Below are positions 22,473 to 33,378 of a DNA stretch of 64,000 bases, piece after piece (the first letter of the stretch is position 1; every line of letters starts with the position of its first letter). Source of the stretch: Nicotiana tabacum (taxonomy: Eukaryota > Streptophyta > Magnoliopsida > Solanales > Solanaceae); NCBI RefSeq assembly GCF_000715075.1, contig NC_134085.1, positions 133,934,060 to 133,998,059 on the forward strand, written 5' to 3'. The notes under the pieces were generated by a model, which saw nothing but the letters and a program-made list of their open reading frames with translations, had not been told where the DNA came from and searched no databases. Made by a program: the position numbers and the translations under genes.

Positions 22473-24070
22473 TGACGGCGGGTCACTATTTCGATAAGTC
22501 CAAAATAACACCCTTTAAGGCCAAGGGCATTCGCCAAAAAGAAGAGTTCGACCTCGATCGAACGACGATGGGTTACTATTTTGATAAGTTCGAAATAACA
22601 CCCTTTAAGGACAAGGGCCTTCGCCAAAAAGAAGAGTTCGACCTCGATCGAACAACGACGGGTTACTATTTCGATAAGTTCGAAATAACATCCTTTAAGG
22701 CCAAGGGCCTTCGCCAAAAAAGAAGAGTTCGACCTCGATCGAACGACGATGGGTCACTATTTCGATAAGTTCGAAATAACACCCTTTAAGGCCAAGGGCC
22801 TTCGCCAAAAAAGAAGAGTTCGACCTCAATCGAACGACGACGGGTTACTATTTCGATAAGTTCGAAATAACACCTTTTAAGTCCAAGGACCTTCGCTAAA
22901 AAGAAGAGTTCGACCTCGATCGAATGACGACGGGTCACTATTTCGATAAGTTCGAAATAACACCCTTTAAGGCCAAGGACCTTCGCCAAAAAGAAGAGTT
23001 CAACCTCGATCGAACGACGACGGGTTACTATTTCAATAAGTTCGAAATAACACCCTTTAAGGACAAGGGCCTCGCCAAAAAGAAGAGTTCAACCTGGATC
23101 GAACGACGATAGGTTATTATTTCGATAAGTTCGAAATAACACCCTTTAAGTCCAAGGGCCTTCGCCAAAAAGAAGAGTTCGACCTCGATCGAATGACGAC
23201 GGGTCACTATTTCAATAAGTTCAAAATAACACCCTTTAAGGCCAAGGGCCTTTGCCAAAAAGAAGAGTTCGACCTCCATCGAACGACGACGGGTTACTAT
23301 TTTGATAAGTTTGAAATAACACCCTTTAAGGCCAAGGGCCTTCGCTAAAAAATAAAAGTTCGACCTCGATCGAACGACGATGGGTTACTATTTTGATAAG
23401 TTCGAAATAACACCCTTTAAGGCCAAGGACCTTCGCTAAAAAGACGAGTTCGACCTCGATCGAACGACGACGGGTTATTATTTCGATAAGTTTTAAATAA
23501 CACCCTTTAAGGCCAAGGGACTTCACCAAAAAAGAAGAGTTCGACCTCGATCTTACGACGACGAGTTACTATTTCGATAAGTTCGAAATAACACCTTTTA
23601 AGGCCAAGGGCCTTCGCCAAAAGAAGAGTTCGACCTTGATCGAACGTCGACAGGTTACTATTTTGATAAGTTTGAAATAATACCTTTTAAGGCCAAGGAC
23701 CTTTGCCAAAAAGAAAAGTTCAACCTCGATCGAACGACGACGAGTTACTATTTTGATAAGTTCGAAATAACACCCTTTAAGGCCAAGGGTATTCACCAAA
23801 AAGAAGAGTTCGGCCTCGATCGAACGATGACGGGTTACTATTTTGATAAGTTCAAAATAACACCCTTTAAGGCCAAGGGACTTCGCCAAAAAGAAGAGTT
23901 CAACCTCGATCGAACGTCGATGGGTTACTATTTCGATAAGTTCGAATTAACACCCTCTAAGGCCAAGGGCCTTCGCCAAAATAAAAAGTTCGACCTCGAT
24001 CGAACAATGACGGGTTACTATTTCGATAAGTTCAAAATAACACCCTTCAAGGCCATAAGCCATCGCCAAG
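22473..24070. repeat. Tandem array, 90-bp unit, about 17-18 copies
   Basis: Each unit contains TACTATTTCGATAAGTTCGA, AATAACACCCTTTAAGGCCA and AGAGTTCGACCTCGATCGAA in that order. The unit equals 30 codons, so long open runs appear on both strands. Copies differ by scattered substitutions and rare single-base indels that break these frames, which argues against a conserved repeat protein. Confidence 0.93.
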
Positions 24071-24383
24071 TGAGAAAGTGTGAAATATTACTAAGGCCAA
24101 AGATCATCAGAAAGTGCAAAAGAGCGGGACTCGCTGTGCGGGAATCTATCTCGCACCGGAATCACGCTAAATGAAAACAAGAGTAGAATACAAGACAAAT
24201 AACAGCGAAAAAGTCTCCTTTATACAAAGTCTCGGCGCAAATGGTTGCGGATTACATAAGACCCAAGTCAAGAGTCTAAAAAAAACAAAGGGAAAAAAGA
24301 AGAAAGAAACAACGACAATCGACTACAAACGAAAAATTGGGAAGAATACCACCCACAAAAAACAAATCAATATCACCATCGCT
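24071..24383. other. Spacer between the 90-bp array and the antisense gene end
   Basis: Purine-rich A/G runs near 24280-24320; no gene recognised. Confidence 0.5.
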
Positions 24384-27082
24384 CTACTCTGCATCGTCAT
24401 TGCCACCCTCTCCACTGTCATCTCCGGGAAGTTCTCCTTCGACGTCTGTGCCCCCATTAGCTTCTCGTGTCACCGTATCATACCCGCAATTGACGCGAGC
24501 CTCCCGCACTTTCACTCGCGCCTCATCATATGCAGCCTCAGTCACAGTACTCGCCTCCCACAAACTCTTGTATATGTCCCGCTGGGCTTTGGATTAAACC
24601 CAAAACTCGTGTATATGGCGGGGAATGGAGGTGGAGGAAGACTCAATCTGAGCCAACAATTGCCCATTTTCTGCCTCCAATGCTACGACCAGATCTCCCA
24701 GAACCGATGCCTCTTGATCAATCTCACTAATGCACTTCTCAAGCCTTGCCTCCATTAGGGTAGCCGTCGCTCTCTCCGACTCCTACTCGGACTGGAGGAC
24801 GCATATGGTGTTCTTAAGGGACGCTACCCTCGTCGAAGTCTCAGACCAAGCACTCTCGATGCTCTCCAACCCAAAAACCTTGTTCTCCATCCCAGTTAAT
24901 TTCCCCATCCATTCCGCGCTCAGCGCCTCGACCTTGATCAAGTTCTGATCCATCTCCGACTGCATTGACCTTAATTTCTCCTGCTGATGCTCGCACTCTG
25001 CGGCGACCCCCTTGCCTAATTCGAGCTCCTCGTCCTTTATTCGAAGTTTCTCCTCAAGCACACTCCTGCTGCGGATAGCCTGCATCAATTCCTGGTCCCT
25101 TTTCTCTAACTCCTTACCAAGAGCCCGATTACCAGGGTTTGCCTTCAGCCGCTCATGCATCTCGCGACACTTGTTGCGGTAGCGATGATATTTCTCCAAC
25201 ATCTTCAAAAAAATCTTGGCCTGAATGTTGGCCCTGCGAATGCTTTACACTTCCACCATATACGTCTGAAAAATGTAAAGACGGGTTAGAATCGTATCAT
25301 CAAGAAAGGCGAGGGAAAAGCGAAAGTAAGCGTAACATACCCTTAAACCCATAGCAGCCACCTTATCCATCAAATCAACATCAGGAACAGACCAAAGGGC
25401 CGCATTCTCGGCCGTGGAGCATAACATGCTGAACTGCGGCACCAGATCCTCCGTGTCCCCCAAGAGATTGGTATCCAAAGGGATCTCAAGAATACAGGCT
25501 GAGCCTTTCGCATGAACTACCGAGTGAGTAAGGCCCTCCTCAAACATCTTGACATCATCAGGGTCGAGGTCCGATTCCGATTCATAATCATCAACCACCA
25601 CGCCTTTTCCTCTTTCAACAGCTGAAGAGGAAGCACGACCAACTACAGAGGATGAGGGTATGTCCGAAACTACAATGGCGGCCCCAAAAGTATGACCTTC
25701 CACCATGCTAGGTTGCTAACCACCGACAACGGTAGGAATCTTTGGAGCTAAGGCAACAGCTGGTTCCGTCCCTACGGGGGAGCCACGACAACACCCTTTC
25801 CAGATCTCGTCGTAGGAGAGTTGTCTAGATGAATCACTGTTGGGGGCGCGGTCTCAAACTCCACTTGCCGTCTTTTCGATGGCCCCTTCTCTTCCCAAGT
25901 AGATGGAGATTCACCCGTTGGGCGAGCGACAAGGGTCGGAACTTCGGCCGGAGAATCGGCCCTCACAGGAGTAACCGCGGTCGCAGACTCAACTGAAGCA
26001 GACCTCAATGAAGGTCGGGCGGTGGGTATCGCGATAAGGTGAGTAGATGAGGCCGGCTGTCGGAAAGCCAACGGAAGTGCCCTCACTCTCCTCACCCTAC
26101 CTGACACCAACAAATAGTATGTGAGGAATTAAATACAAAGAGGGAAAAGAGAAAAACAACGAACAGAAATGACATCTTACCAGAGAGGCTTGCACCCATT
26201 CTTGTCATAAAAGGCCGCCCATGTGCGTACCCCCGCCATATGAGGGAGAATAGCGCTAACCCACTCACGGATATTTTCGACAGGGGGAGGTGGCAATTTG
26301 TAAGTTGCAAAGACATAACATGGTTTAGTGCTGTAACAAAAATGGTTGGATATATCTCCGACTAGAAGCATGAGACTTACGTGCAAAGTTCCATTTCTCA
26401 GGGAACCCCGTCAGATCTGCCACAATGTGCTCAGTCCGCACATAGAAATAATTCTCATAAAAACAGCGGTTAGTCCGATCGTCCATTCTCACCACCAGAC
26501 TCTTCGACCCCCGATGACGCATGTAAAGCATTATGCCGCGGATGAGTTGAGGGGCAAAGATACTGAGCAGATGGTCCAAAGTGATCTCACGACCGGGGAG
26601 TTCCGCAAACTTGAGCAATATAAGGAACAACTTGTACAGGTACGTCGAAAGTTGAGTAGGGCATATCTCATAAAAATGGTAGAAGTCTACCACCAGGAGA
26701 GGGAGATGAAGCGTGTATCCAATCAGGAAGGGGTAGGCGTAAAATACAAATAGTACCCAGGATGGTCAAAGTGAACAATGTCGGTTCCTACCGCCGGTCG
26801 CATGTCGACGTAGTCGGGGATCCCCCACCTGCTTTTCAACTCTGCAATGTCCGCTTCTCTCAGAACAAAAGTGACAGGCTCCAGCTCCGTCCCGACGCAA
26901 CAGCTGAAGTCGGTCAATTCCCTCCCAGGGCGAGGCAAAATCTCGACTATCGACGGGACCTCCTCGTCTTCCACCGCATCTACCCCTTCGGTGGCCTGAG
27001 CAGCACTTTCTGATGCCAGAATCGTGGCAAGGAGATCGGTGCGAGAGGAATCATCAGCCATTATGTCCAGATGACGCGGCAA
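24384..27082 (-). pseudogene. Multi-exon antisense gene (aORF), putative gypsy-type-transposon domain plus coiled coil
   Basis: Starting at 27082 (or Met 27061), the N-terminal half reads as the plant domain that Pfam, as I recall it, calls putative gypsy type transposon (Transposase_28): ELKSRWGIPDYVDMRP, then, after a frameshift near 26740, FYEICPTQLSTYLYKLF. Candidate introns are 26331-26380 (GTAAGT donor), about 26097-26180 (GTAAGA donor; using the GTAG acceptor keeps frame) and 25266-25340 (GTATGT donor, 75 nt, keeps frame). The first joint is off by one in my reading. The C-terminal half (25208-24600) is a heptad-rich coiled coil and ends in an acidic tail (GDDSGEGGNDDAE), stop at 24384. 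Other breaks: a frameshift near 25770-25706 and stops at 25245 and 24783. The function is unknown. Confidence 0.7.
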
Positions 27083-27222
27083 AAAGACAACGGAAAGAAA
27101 GGATAGAGATTTTTAGTTAATTAAGGGTAAATGAAAACTTGGAGTGTCAGAAAGAAAGTATATTTGCAGAATTCTCTCGAGTAAAGGGTAAAGAAGTGTG
27201 TCAATCGAATGATAAGCTCCCT

Positions 27223-27231
27223 CTATTTATA
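27223..27231 (-). promoter_or_regulatory. TATA box of the antisense gene
   Basis: On the minus strand TATAAATAG is a textbook plant TATA box 141 bp upstream of the ATG at 27082, leaving about 110 bp of 5' UTR. It lies between the gene and the 3' LTR, so the gene appears to have its own promoter separate from the LTR. Confidence 0.6.
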
Positions 27232-27550
27232 AGAGATATAAGTCCCCTGAGCACGAAACCCAAAAGTCACCAATCAAATCTAATAGGGCACGAAACGTTT
27301 CAGTTTCCTAGGAACGTGTGTCATAATGGCGGTAACCACGAAATATCGCTTTGATACCAAACGACGTTTCGGTTCTGAAACCGCCGCAACGGTACATGGG
27401 TATCAAAAGAACGCCGCCACCTAGCCTAAAACCCAAGTAATGTAACTAAGGAATGAGAAGTCAGAAGTCAAATTTTGCTCGAATTCGTAGCGATCATGAT
27501 CCGTCTGCCGAGCCTGACAGAGGACGACCCCGACAGACGGAAGGACTAAC

Positions 27551-28057
27551 TGTATTGGTCAAAATCTAACCGTCACGACTGAACTGACCAACGTCCCACC
27601 TAAGTGACCGGGCAGTGAAAGATAACGTAGCTCACTCTACATCCTTTCCCGACATCCGTCGAGTCGGAAAGAGTAGTGCCTAAAAGGACGACCAAGACAC
27701 ATTGGAGGCGAGAGGGTGCCGAACCAAGTAAAGGGCAAGGGTGCCTTGACTATATATAGTAAGAGAAAACCTTCTATTAAAGGAGGCTCCTCCCCCCTTT
27801 CTCTCTCCAAAGCTCTCTTCTTGTAATCTTGATAGGAAAGAAGTAATCTACAGAAAAACATGTAAAGCTATCCCCCCATCGATCGATGGGAGTCACAATG
27901 TTGAATTTAAATAAGATCGTTTATATCTTTTTCGTCCTATATACAATCCATACTTTTAGCTCTTTGATCTGGAATTTATTATGTCTGACTAAGATTTACC
28001 CTTCATCTTCTGTGATTGATTTGTTCAAAAAGATTTCGATATCTTTTGAGTCAAACA
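27551..28057 (+). repeat. 3' LTR
   Basis: About 92-93% identical to 21393-21901 by hand comparison; the CTATATATAG box is at 27750-27759. No long purine tract precedes it; the best candidate is GACGGAAGGA just upstream. Confidence 0.88.
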
Positions 28058-28169
28058 CTGAATATACCACTTAAATTAATTTGAATTCCAGTACTTCCAT
28101 TGATCTTCCAGTAAAATTAAAATTTCGGACGAAGGTATCTTGAAACATTACATAGATTAGCCCTCAAGC

Positions 28170-28313
28170 TCAGGAGCTTAAGGTTAGACTATCTCTCTTC
28201 TCTGTTATCAGTATGTAGTCCACAATTTCTTCTCTAACTCTCTGCTTGTAATCCCAATTATTCTCACTGAAGAAGCGAGCTGCTTCCGATTTTGCAGGAA
28301 AATTTGGGTTTGA
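28170..28313 (-). pseudogene. Ubiquitin-conjugating enzyme (UBC2/RAD6-like) C-terminal fragment
   Basis: On the minus strand a 47-codon frame opens with [18 protein letters not shown] and continues [15 protein letters not shown]. It corresponds to the last helices of RAD6/UBC2-class E2 enzymes (family form PNSPANSEAARLFSENKREY then RVREVVEQSW). The catalytic Cys core would lie upstream and is not seen. The tail after VREE has diverged. An AG precedes the first codon, as at an exon edge. This is a fragment, not a working enzyme. Confidence 0.6.
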
Positions 28314-28904
28314 CTCACATGGCAATAACTGAATGGATGCAAGTGTAGATGCAAAACTTAGTCAATGTTGGAAGAAGGTGAAATACATTATAGCAACTCG
28401 GGCGAGCTGGATTATAAGGAAACGAGTGGGTTTTACTTTTGTTTACTCCATAACATACACATGTGGCAAACTTAAAAAATGCCATCTTTGATCTGTTAGC
28501 TTTAAGGGCATATTTGAGCCAAAAATAAAATATTAGGAGCACTTTTGGCCCTTTTTTATTTTAAGAGGCTGAGTGCACACGTCTGGTAGCAAAATTTTAG
28601 GACAACTTTCAAATAATTCACCGAGTGCCTTGGCTAATCGAGCAACTATAGAAACGTGTACAACAAGGTCAAGATGGTTAAAAAGATGGCTAGGGTGCAA
28701 TTTCTATAGCTAGTCACATATAATTTCTTTAAAACTTGGAAAGAAAGTTTTGTTCCATGACTGCGCAGTTGCCTACTTATAGGCAAGGTAAAATAATTAG
28801 TCTAATTTGTCTCCTACTATACTCATATTACATGGAAAACCAGCTGTATTGTACTGTACAAAGAACAATAAAACCTCAGCTGGGCACCAGAGCATTGCTT
28901 CATA

Positions 28905-29000
28905 TTAGATGTACTTAAGCACCTCCTCTGTGTCTTTTTCCAAGTATTCCCGCTCAATGAGATCTTCAATTTTCTCTTTTCGATTGCTTTGATATCAGGC
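28905..29000 (-). pseudogene. Cullin C-terminal (neddylation/winged-helix) exon fragment
   Basis: On the minus strand PDIKAIEKRKIEDLIEREY then LEKDTEEVLKYI and a TAA matches the last exon of cullins (family form PDxxAIKKRIEDLIxREYLERD...YLA). A TAG acceptor site lies directly upstream at about 29001-29003. The final residues differ from the usual YLA end, and no upstream cullin exon was found before 29646. Cullins scaffold SCF-type ubiquitin ligases; here only about 31 codons remain. Confidence 0.55.
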
Positions 29001-29646
29001 TACACAAATACACAACTATTAATATGAAAATCATAAGTATCTATAACTACAACACATAACTACTCTTCAAGATAAAGTGAAGTTTAAGATACAGTAAACG
29101 CTTGGAAAGTAAATAGTGCCGGTATAATCAGAAAGTGAGATTCTTGGGTTGGACCGCAATCGAAATCATAACATTTTAAGCACAAACCGCAACCATGTTT
29201 GACCCATGTTCATCTCTCGCAGTTCTGAGTTTGTAAAGAAAACTTCCGCTTTTGATGAATATGAATCCTCAAGTTTATGAACTAGACTAAAATTACTTGC
29301 CACTTCTTCTATGACAAAAATAACGTTCCCCACTAAGAAAGTATGAAATGACAGATATTTATTCCCATAAGAAACCACAGACAAAAAGGTCTGCCTTCTC
29401 GCTTCATCTCTTGTGTTTTTTCACTGGTTCAAAAGAAAATGAAAGGAACAGGAGAAAATGGGAAAGAAGAAAAAGAACCATCTACATAAACTTGTCATTT
29501 GACCCCTTTATGGAATGAATCAAAAGTGGGAAATTATCAATGGATAACATATTTAGAGGCCAATTTCAAACAGAAATGCATCAGAAACCTAAAACTAAGG
29601 GGATCCTCATATTTTACCAATTCCAGATATTTGAAAATTCTAAGGT
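29001..29646. other. Spacer, no recognised gene
   Basis: I looked for more cullin or E2 exons on the minus strand and saw none. Confidence 0.5.
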
Positions 29647-30360
29647 TGTAACGACCCGACCAGTCGTTTTGAGAGTTATAGCCCCGATCCCCTATTTACT
29701 GCTTCCCCCGTATCTATTTCTGCTATTGTGACTTGTCGGGAGGCTTTGTTTTGGTTTTTGGAGTGTTCTGGGATACTTAATCCCTAAACGGGAGCTTAAG
29801 CCTTAGGATTTGGACCGTAGTTGAAACTGTGTGAAGACGACATCAGAATGGAGTTCCGTCGGTACCGTTAGCTCCATTAGGTGATTTTAGAATTAGGGGT
29901 GTGTACGGATTGTATTTTGGAGGTCCGTAGCTCATTTAATCTTGAAATGACGAAAGTCGAATTTTTGGAGATTTGGACCGGTAGTGGAATTTTTGATATC
30001 AGGATCGGATTCTGATTCCGGAAGTTGGAGTAGGTCCAAAGTGTTGATTATGACTTGTGTGCAAAATTTAGGATCAATCGGACGTGGTTTGGTAGGTTTT
30101 GGCATCAGTTGTAGAATTTTGAAGTTTCAAGTTCTTTAAGTTTGAATTGGAGGGTGATTCATGATTTTAATGTTGTTTGATGTGATTTGAGAGCTCGAAT
30201 AAGTTCGTATGGTGTTTTAGGATTGGTGGTATATTAGGTTGAGGTCCCAGAGGCCTCAGGTGTGTTTTGAATGCTCAACAGGTCATTTTTGGACTTAGGA
30301 AATAATTTTTCTGGTACTTTGTTGCAGAAATTTCCTTCATCGTGTTCTCAAGTGGAGTCT

Positions 30361-30671
30361 CGCATTTGCGTAAGGCATCTGGGCAGGTGGAAATTTAATG
30401 CTTCGCATTCGCGATATTGGTCCCGTGTTCGCGAAGCTCTGAGTTCATATGCCTACGCGTTCACGAAGAGGGTCCCGCGTTCGCGTAGAAGAGTTTGGTT
30501 GCTGGGTCCCCAGGCCTTTTGCCTACGCGTTCGCGAGGTTGGTTCCGCATTCACGTAGGGTTGAGCTGAGTGGTCTTCACGTTCGCGACAAGGTCATTGC
30601 GTTCACGATGAAGAATTTCTGGGCCAAGGCGAGTTGTTCTTCGCGAACGCGAGGGGCTTTCCGCGTTCGGG
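30361..30671 (+). repeat. Cluster of about 10 CGCGTTCGCG-type dyads
   Basis: Units such as CGCATTCGCG, CGTGTTCGCGAAG and CGCGTTCGCG recur. The motif differs from the CCGCAGATGCGG type of the other two LTRs, but the block occupies the same offset (about 710 bp) and again ends about 30 bp before a TATA box. Confidence 0.85.
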
Positions 30672-30700
30672 AAGAAGGAACCACTGGGCAGAATTTAATG

Positions 30701-30799
30701 TATAAAAATGAGGGTTTTGAGTTCATATCACAAAATTGAATTGGGAGCTCGGTAAAAGGTGAAATTTTGAGGGATTTTCAGAGGAAGTTATTGGGTAAG
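30701..30799 (+). promoter_or_regulatory. TATA box and splice-donor-like site
   Basis: TATAAAAA at 30701-30708 follows CTGGGCAGAA. GGGTAAG with GT at 30795-30796 lies about 94 bp downstream. Confidence 0.5.
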
Positions 30800-31554
30800 G
30801 ATTCCTAACTCATTTATAGTTATATTCCACTAATCTATTCTTGATTTCATCATTTAATTTCGGATTTGGGGTGAAAAATTGAAAAAAATTGAGAAAAGTT
30901 CTTAGGCCGAATTTTGGGGTTTTGTTCGAGATTTTGGTATCGGATTTGAGTAATTTTTGTATGAGTGAACTCGTGAGTGAATGAGTGTTCATATTTTGTT
31001 ACTTTTACCAATTCCGAGACGTGGGTCCGGGGAGGCCCTTTGGGCGATTTTCCAATTTCTTGCCTTAGCTTCGATTTCAATAACTAGATTAGTTTTTTGT
31101 AGTTATATTTATGTTACATGATTGGTTTTGGCTAGATTTGGGCCATTCGGAGTCGGATATTCGTGGAAAGAGCATTGTGATGTATTAAATTGAGCTTGGT
31201 TTGAGGTAAGTGACTTGACTAACCTTGTGTGGGGAAACTCCACTAAGGATTTGGTACTGTTTTGATATGTGAGCGCCATGTACGTGAGGTGACGAGTACG
31301 TACCCGGGCTATTTGTTGTAAAACTCCATTTTTCACTATGTCATAACTTGTTTCTCCTTATTTGAACTACACTAGCATATGTAACTATCCTGTTTAGTAT
31401 AGAATAACATGCCTACGTGTTTTAACTGCCTATTTGAACTCTGTGCAACATTTTTGGTGAAATTTCCTGCTTTCTTAGACTTGAACTTAATCTAAACTAT
31501 AGGTTTTCTTGCTGTAACTGTTGTTTATGTTGGTTGAGCTACACATTTACTTTG

Positions 31555-31705
31555 GGACTGCATATTTACTTTGGGACTACGAAACGGTATTTCGGGAGAT
31601 CCCCATGTACTGCATATTTACTTTGGGACAACGAAATGGTATTCCGGGAGATCCCCCTACACATTTACATTTGGGACTACGAGACGGTATCTCGGGAGAT
31701 CCCCT
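31555..31705 (+). repeat. Imperfect tandem repeat in LTR, about 50-bp unit, three copies
   Basis: Copies share TTTACTTTGGGACTACGA and GGTATTTCGGGAGATCCCC with small changes. Confidence 0.75.
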
Positions 31706-32792
31706 ATTGTTATCTTTGTGTTCTAAACTGCTGTCTTTCATTGATTCTATCCCTGTTAGATTTCCGTATTTATTTTTGTTACGATATTTCATTCTGTCTT
31801 ATTTCATTATATTTATACCAGTAGGGCCTTGATCTCATCTCGTCACTACTCGACCGAGGTTAGGCTTGGCATTTACTGGGTACGATTGTGGTGTACTCAT
31901 GCTCTTCCCTGCACATATTTTTCGTGTGCAGATCCAGGTACCAGTTATCAGCCGCATTACAGTAAGGCGAGACAGTTGTAGAGACTTCCATGTATATCTG
32001 CCGTGTTCGCAGACCTCGGAGTCCCTATCTACTCCTCCCTATGTCAAACACTTATTGTTGTGAGCACGTGATTTTTGCCTCACGAAAAATACTCTAAAAT
32101 AAATCAAAAATAAAACAAAATTCACTTAGTATGCAATTTTTAGAATTTATGTGATGTTTATTAATTGTTTGTGTTTTGTTCGTAAATGTTTGCTTTGTTA
32201 TAATTAAACGAAAATAAAATAAAAATACATGTTGCATGCATATTTAGGATTTAGTTATGCATTTAAGAATTGATTAAATTCAAAGAGAAAATCACAAAAA
32301 ATATGCATTTATCTTATTTTTTATTTAATTATGTCATTGTGTGATTAATGTTTTGTTTATGTGTTAATAGTTGTTAAAAAGTAATTAATTTTTTTGTAAG
32401 AGTAATTTTGTTTTTATAATTAAAATTAGGATTTTAATAATTAGAAATAAAATTAGGAAATGGAAAATAATTTATAAAGGTAAAAATCGGACCTGGATTG
32501 AAATCCAGGCCCAAACAAAATCACTTCCCCACAGCCCAATCCAAAAACCCATGTCCGGTCCAATTCAACCAAACCAAACGACGACGTTTGGTCATATTTC
32601 ATCAAGGGCCGTTGGATTAAATCAATCCAACGATTGATATTCTACAACCCTTACCCGTAACCCTTACCCGACCCATTGCCCCGATTCAGCCAGACCCTAA
32701 TGTTAAACCAAACGACATCGTTTGGTTAAATGAACTGATCCTGACCGTGGATCAGGTTTGATCTGACGGTCATTATCAATCCACCCCATCCC

Positions 32793-32800
32793 TATATAAA
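32793..32800 (+). promoter_or_regulatory. TATA box of LTR copy A (also 37025-37032 in B and 55193-55200 in C)
   Basis: TATATAAA in a CCATCCCTATATAAATCC context is identical in all three copies. It would drive element transcription about 735 bp into the LTR. Confidence 0.65.
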
Positions 32801-33148
32801 TCCAAATCCCTACCCCGACCCCCTAACTAAACACCCCCCTCCTCTCCTGTTCATCGTCATCTCTGAAGCACACCCCTAACCCTAGCCGCCCTAATTCCCC
32901 ATTGCCTGAAACCCGGCAGCAACAATGCCGTCGGTCACCTCCTAAACACCCTCGACTCCTCACAACCCCCACTTTACGGATCTAATATTAGTTTCCTTTG
33001 AATTAGATCACATAGTCTCGAATCTTCGATTGAAGGTTGGTCTGAAAAACCAACTTTCTCCGATGGCCTCCAAATTAACACCACAGTCTCCCCTGTCCAT
33101 CCTCATCACTGATCTGTTGGTTGCATGGTTCGAATCCTCCTGGAACTG

Positions 33149-33174
33149 CTCGAATCTTCATTTGAAGATTCGAG
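33149..33174 (+). repeat. Perfect inverted repeat in the LTR (also in copies B and C)
   Basis: Arms CTCGAATCTTCA and TGAAGATTCGAG with a 2-base loop. Downstream of the TATA box, so it would fold in the transcript. Confidence 0.8.
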
Positions 33175-33378
33175 TGAAACCTGACCCTATCCCAACCTAC
33201 CTCAAACGCACAAAAGTTATCCACCTGACCCCCCTCGTGCCTAGAACACCTTTGTTTTGATTCGAATATACCTAGAAATGTTTGGATTTGAGATCGAAGA
33301 ATCAGAAACCCTAAAAATTTCCAATCATGGAATCTGTTGAATTCAAGTGAGGGATTGAGATCTAAGAGACTTTAATCA

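Larger units (their letters stand above)
21393..28057 (+). mobile_element. gag-pol-less LTR retrotransposon with antisense gene
   Basis: Two LTRs of about 509 and 507 bp (21393-21901 and 27551-28057) begin TGTATTGGTC and end GTCAAACA. The flanking 5-mers CTCAA (21388-21392) and CTGAA (28058-28062) are a near-perfect target duplication. A PBS-like site follows the left LTR. The interior carries no gag, RT or integrase in the sense direction; it holds a 90-bp tandem array and a long minus-strand gene. This resembles Tat-lineage elements that carry an extra antisense ORF (family knowledge), reduced to a non-autonomous form (inference). By hand count the LTRs differ at about 35-40 positions. Confidence 0.85.
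29647..32058 (+). repeat. 5' LTR of the second Tekay-like element, part 1
   Basis: It contains a dyad cluster (30361-30671), a TATA box (30701), a GGGTAAG site (30793-30799) and, at 31555-31705, about three imperfect copies of a roughly 50-bp unit with GGGACTACGA and TTCGGGAGATCCCC. Confidence 0.88.

Noticed and set aside
22473..24070. CRISPR-like array
   Set aside because: The units are contiguous tandem repeats without unique spacers, in a plant genome.
22568..24174. Repeat proteins encoded by the 90-bp array
   Set aside because: Frames are broken by indels every few units on both strands; open length is a by-product of the 90-bp period.
24171..24758. Plus-strand frame of 195 codons
   Set aside because: It is antisense to the coiled-coil and acidic tail of the minus-strand gene, with low-complexity Lys runs and no domain.
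28315..28542. Minus-strand 75-codon frame as upstream part of the E2 fragment
   Set aside because: It lacks the E2 catalytic Cys region and does not align with the UBC fold.
29166..29384. Minus-strand 72-codon frame as upstream cullin exon
   Set aside because: No cullin motif is present in it.
33030..33260. Open frames repeated at 33030, 37262 and 55429 (and at 36049, 40279 and 58451) as conserved small genes
   Set aside because: They lie in the three copies of one LTR; their conservation only reflects LTR duplication.
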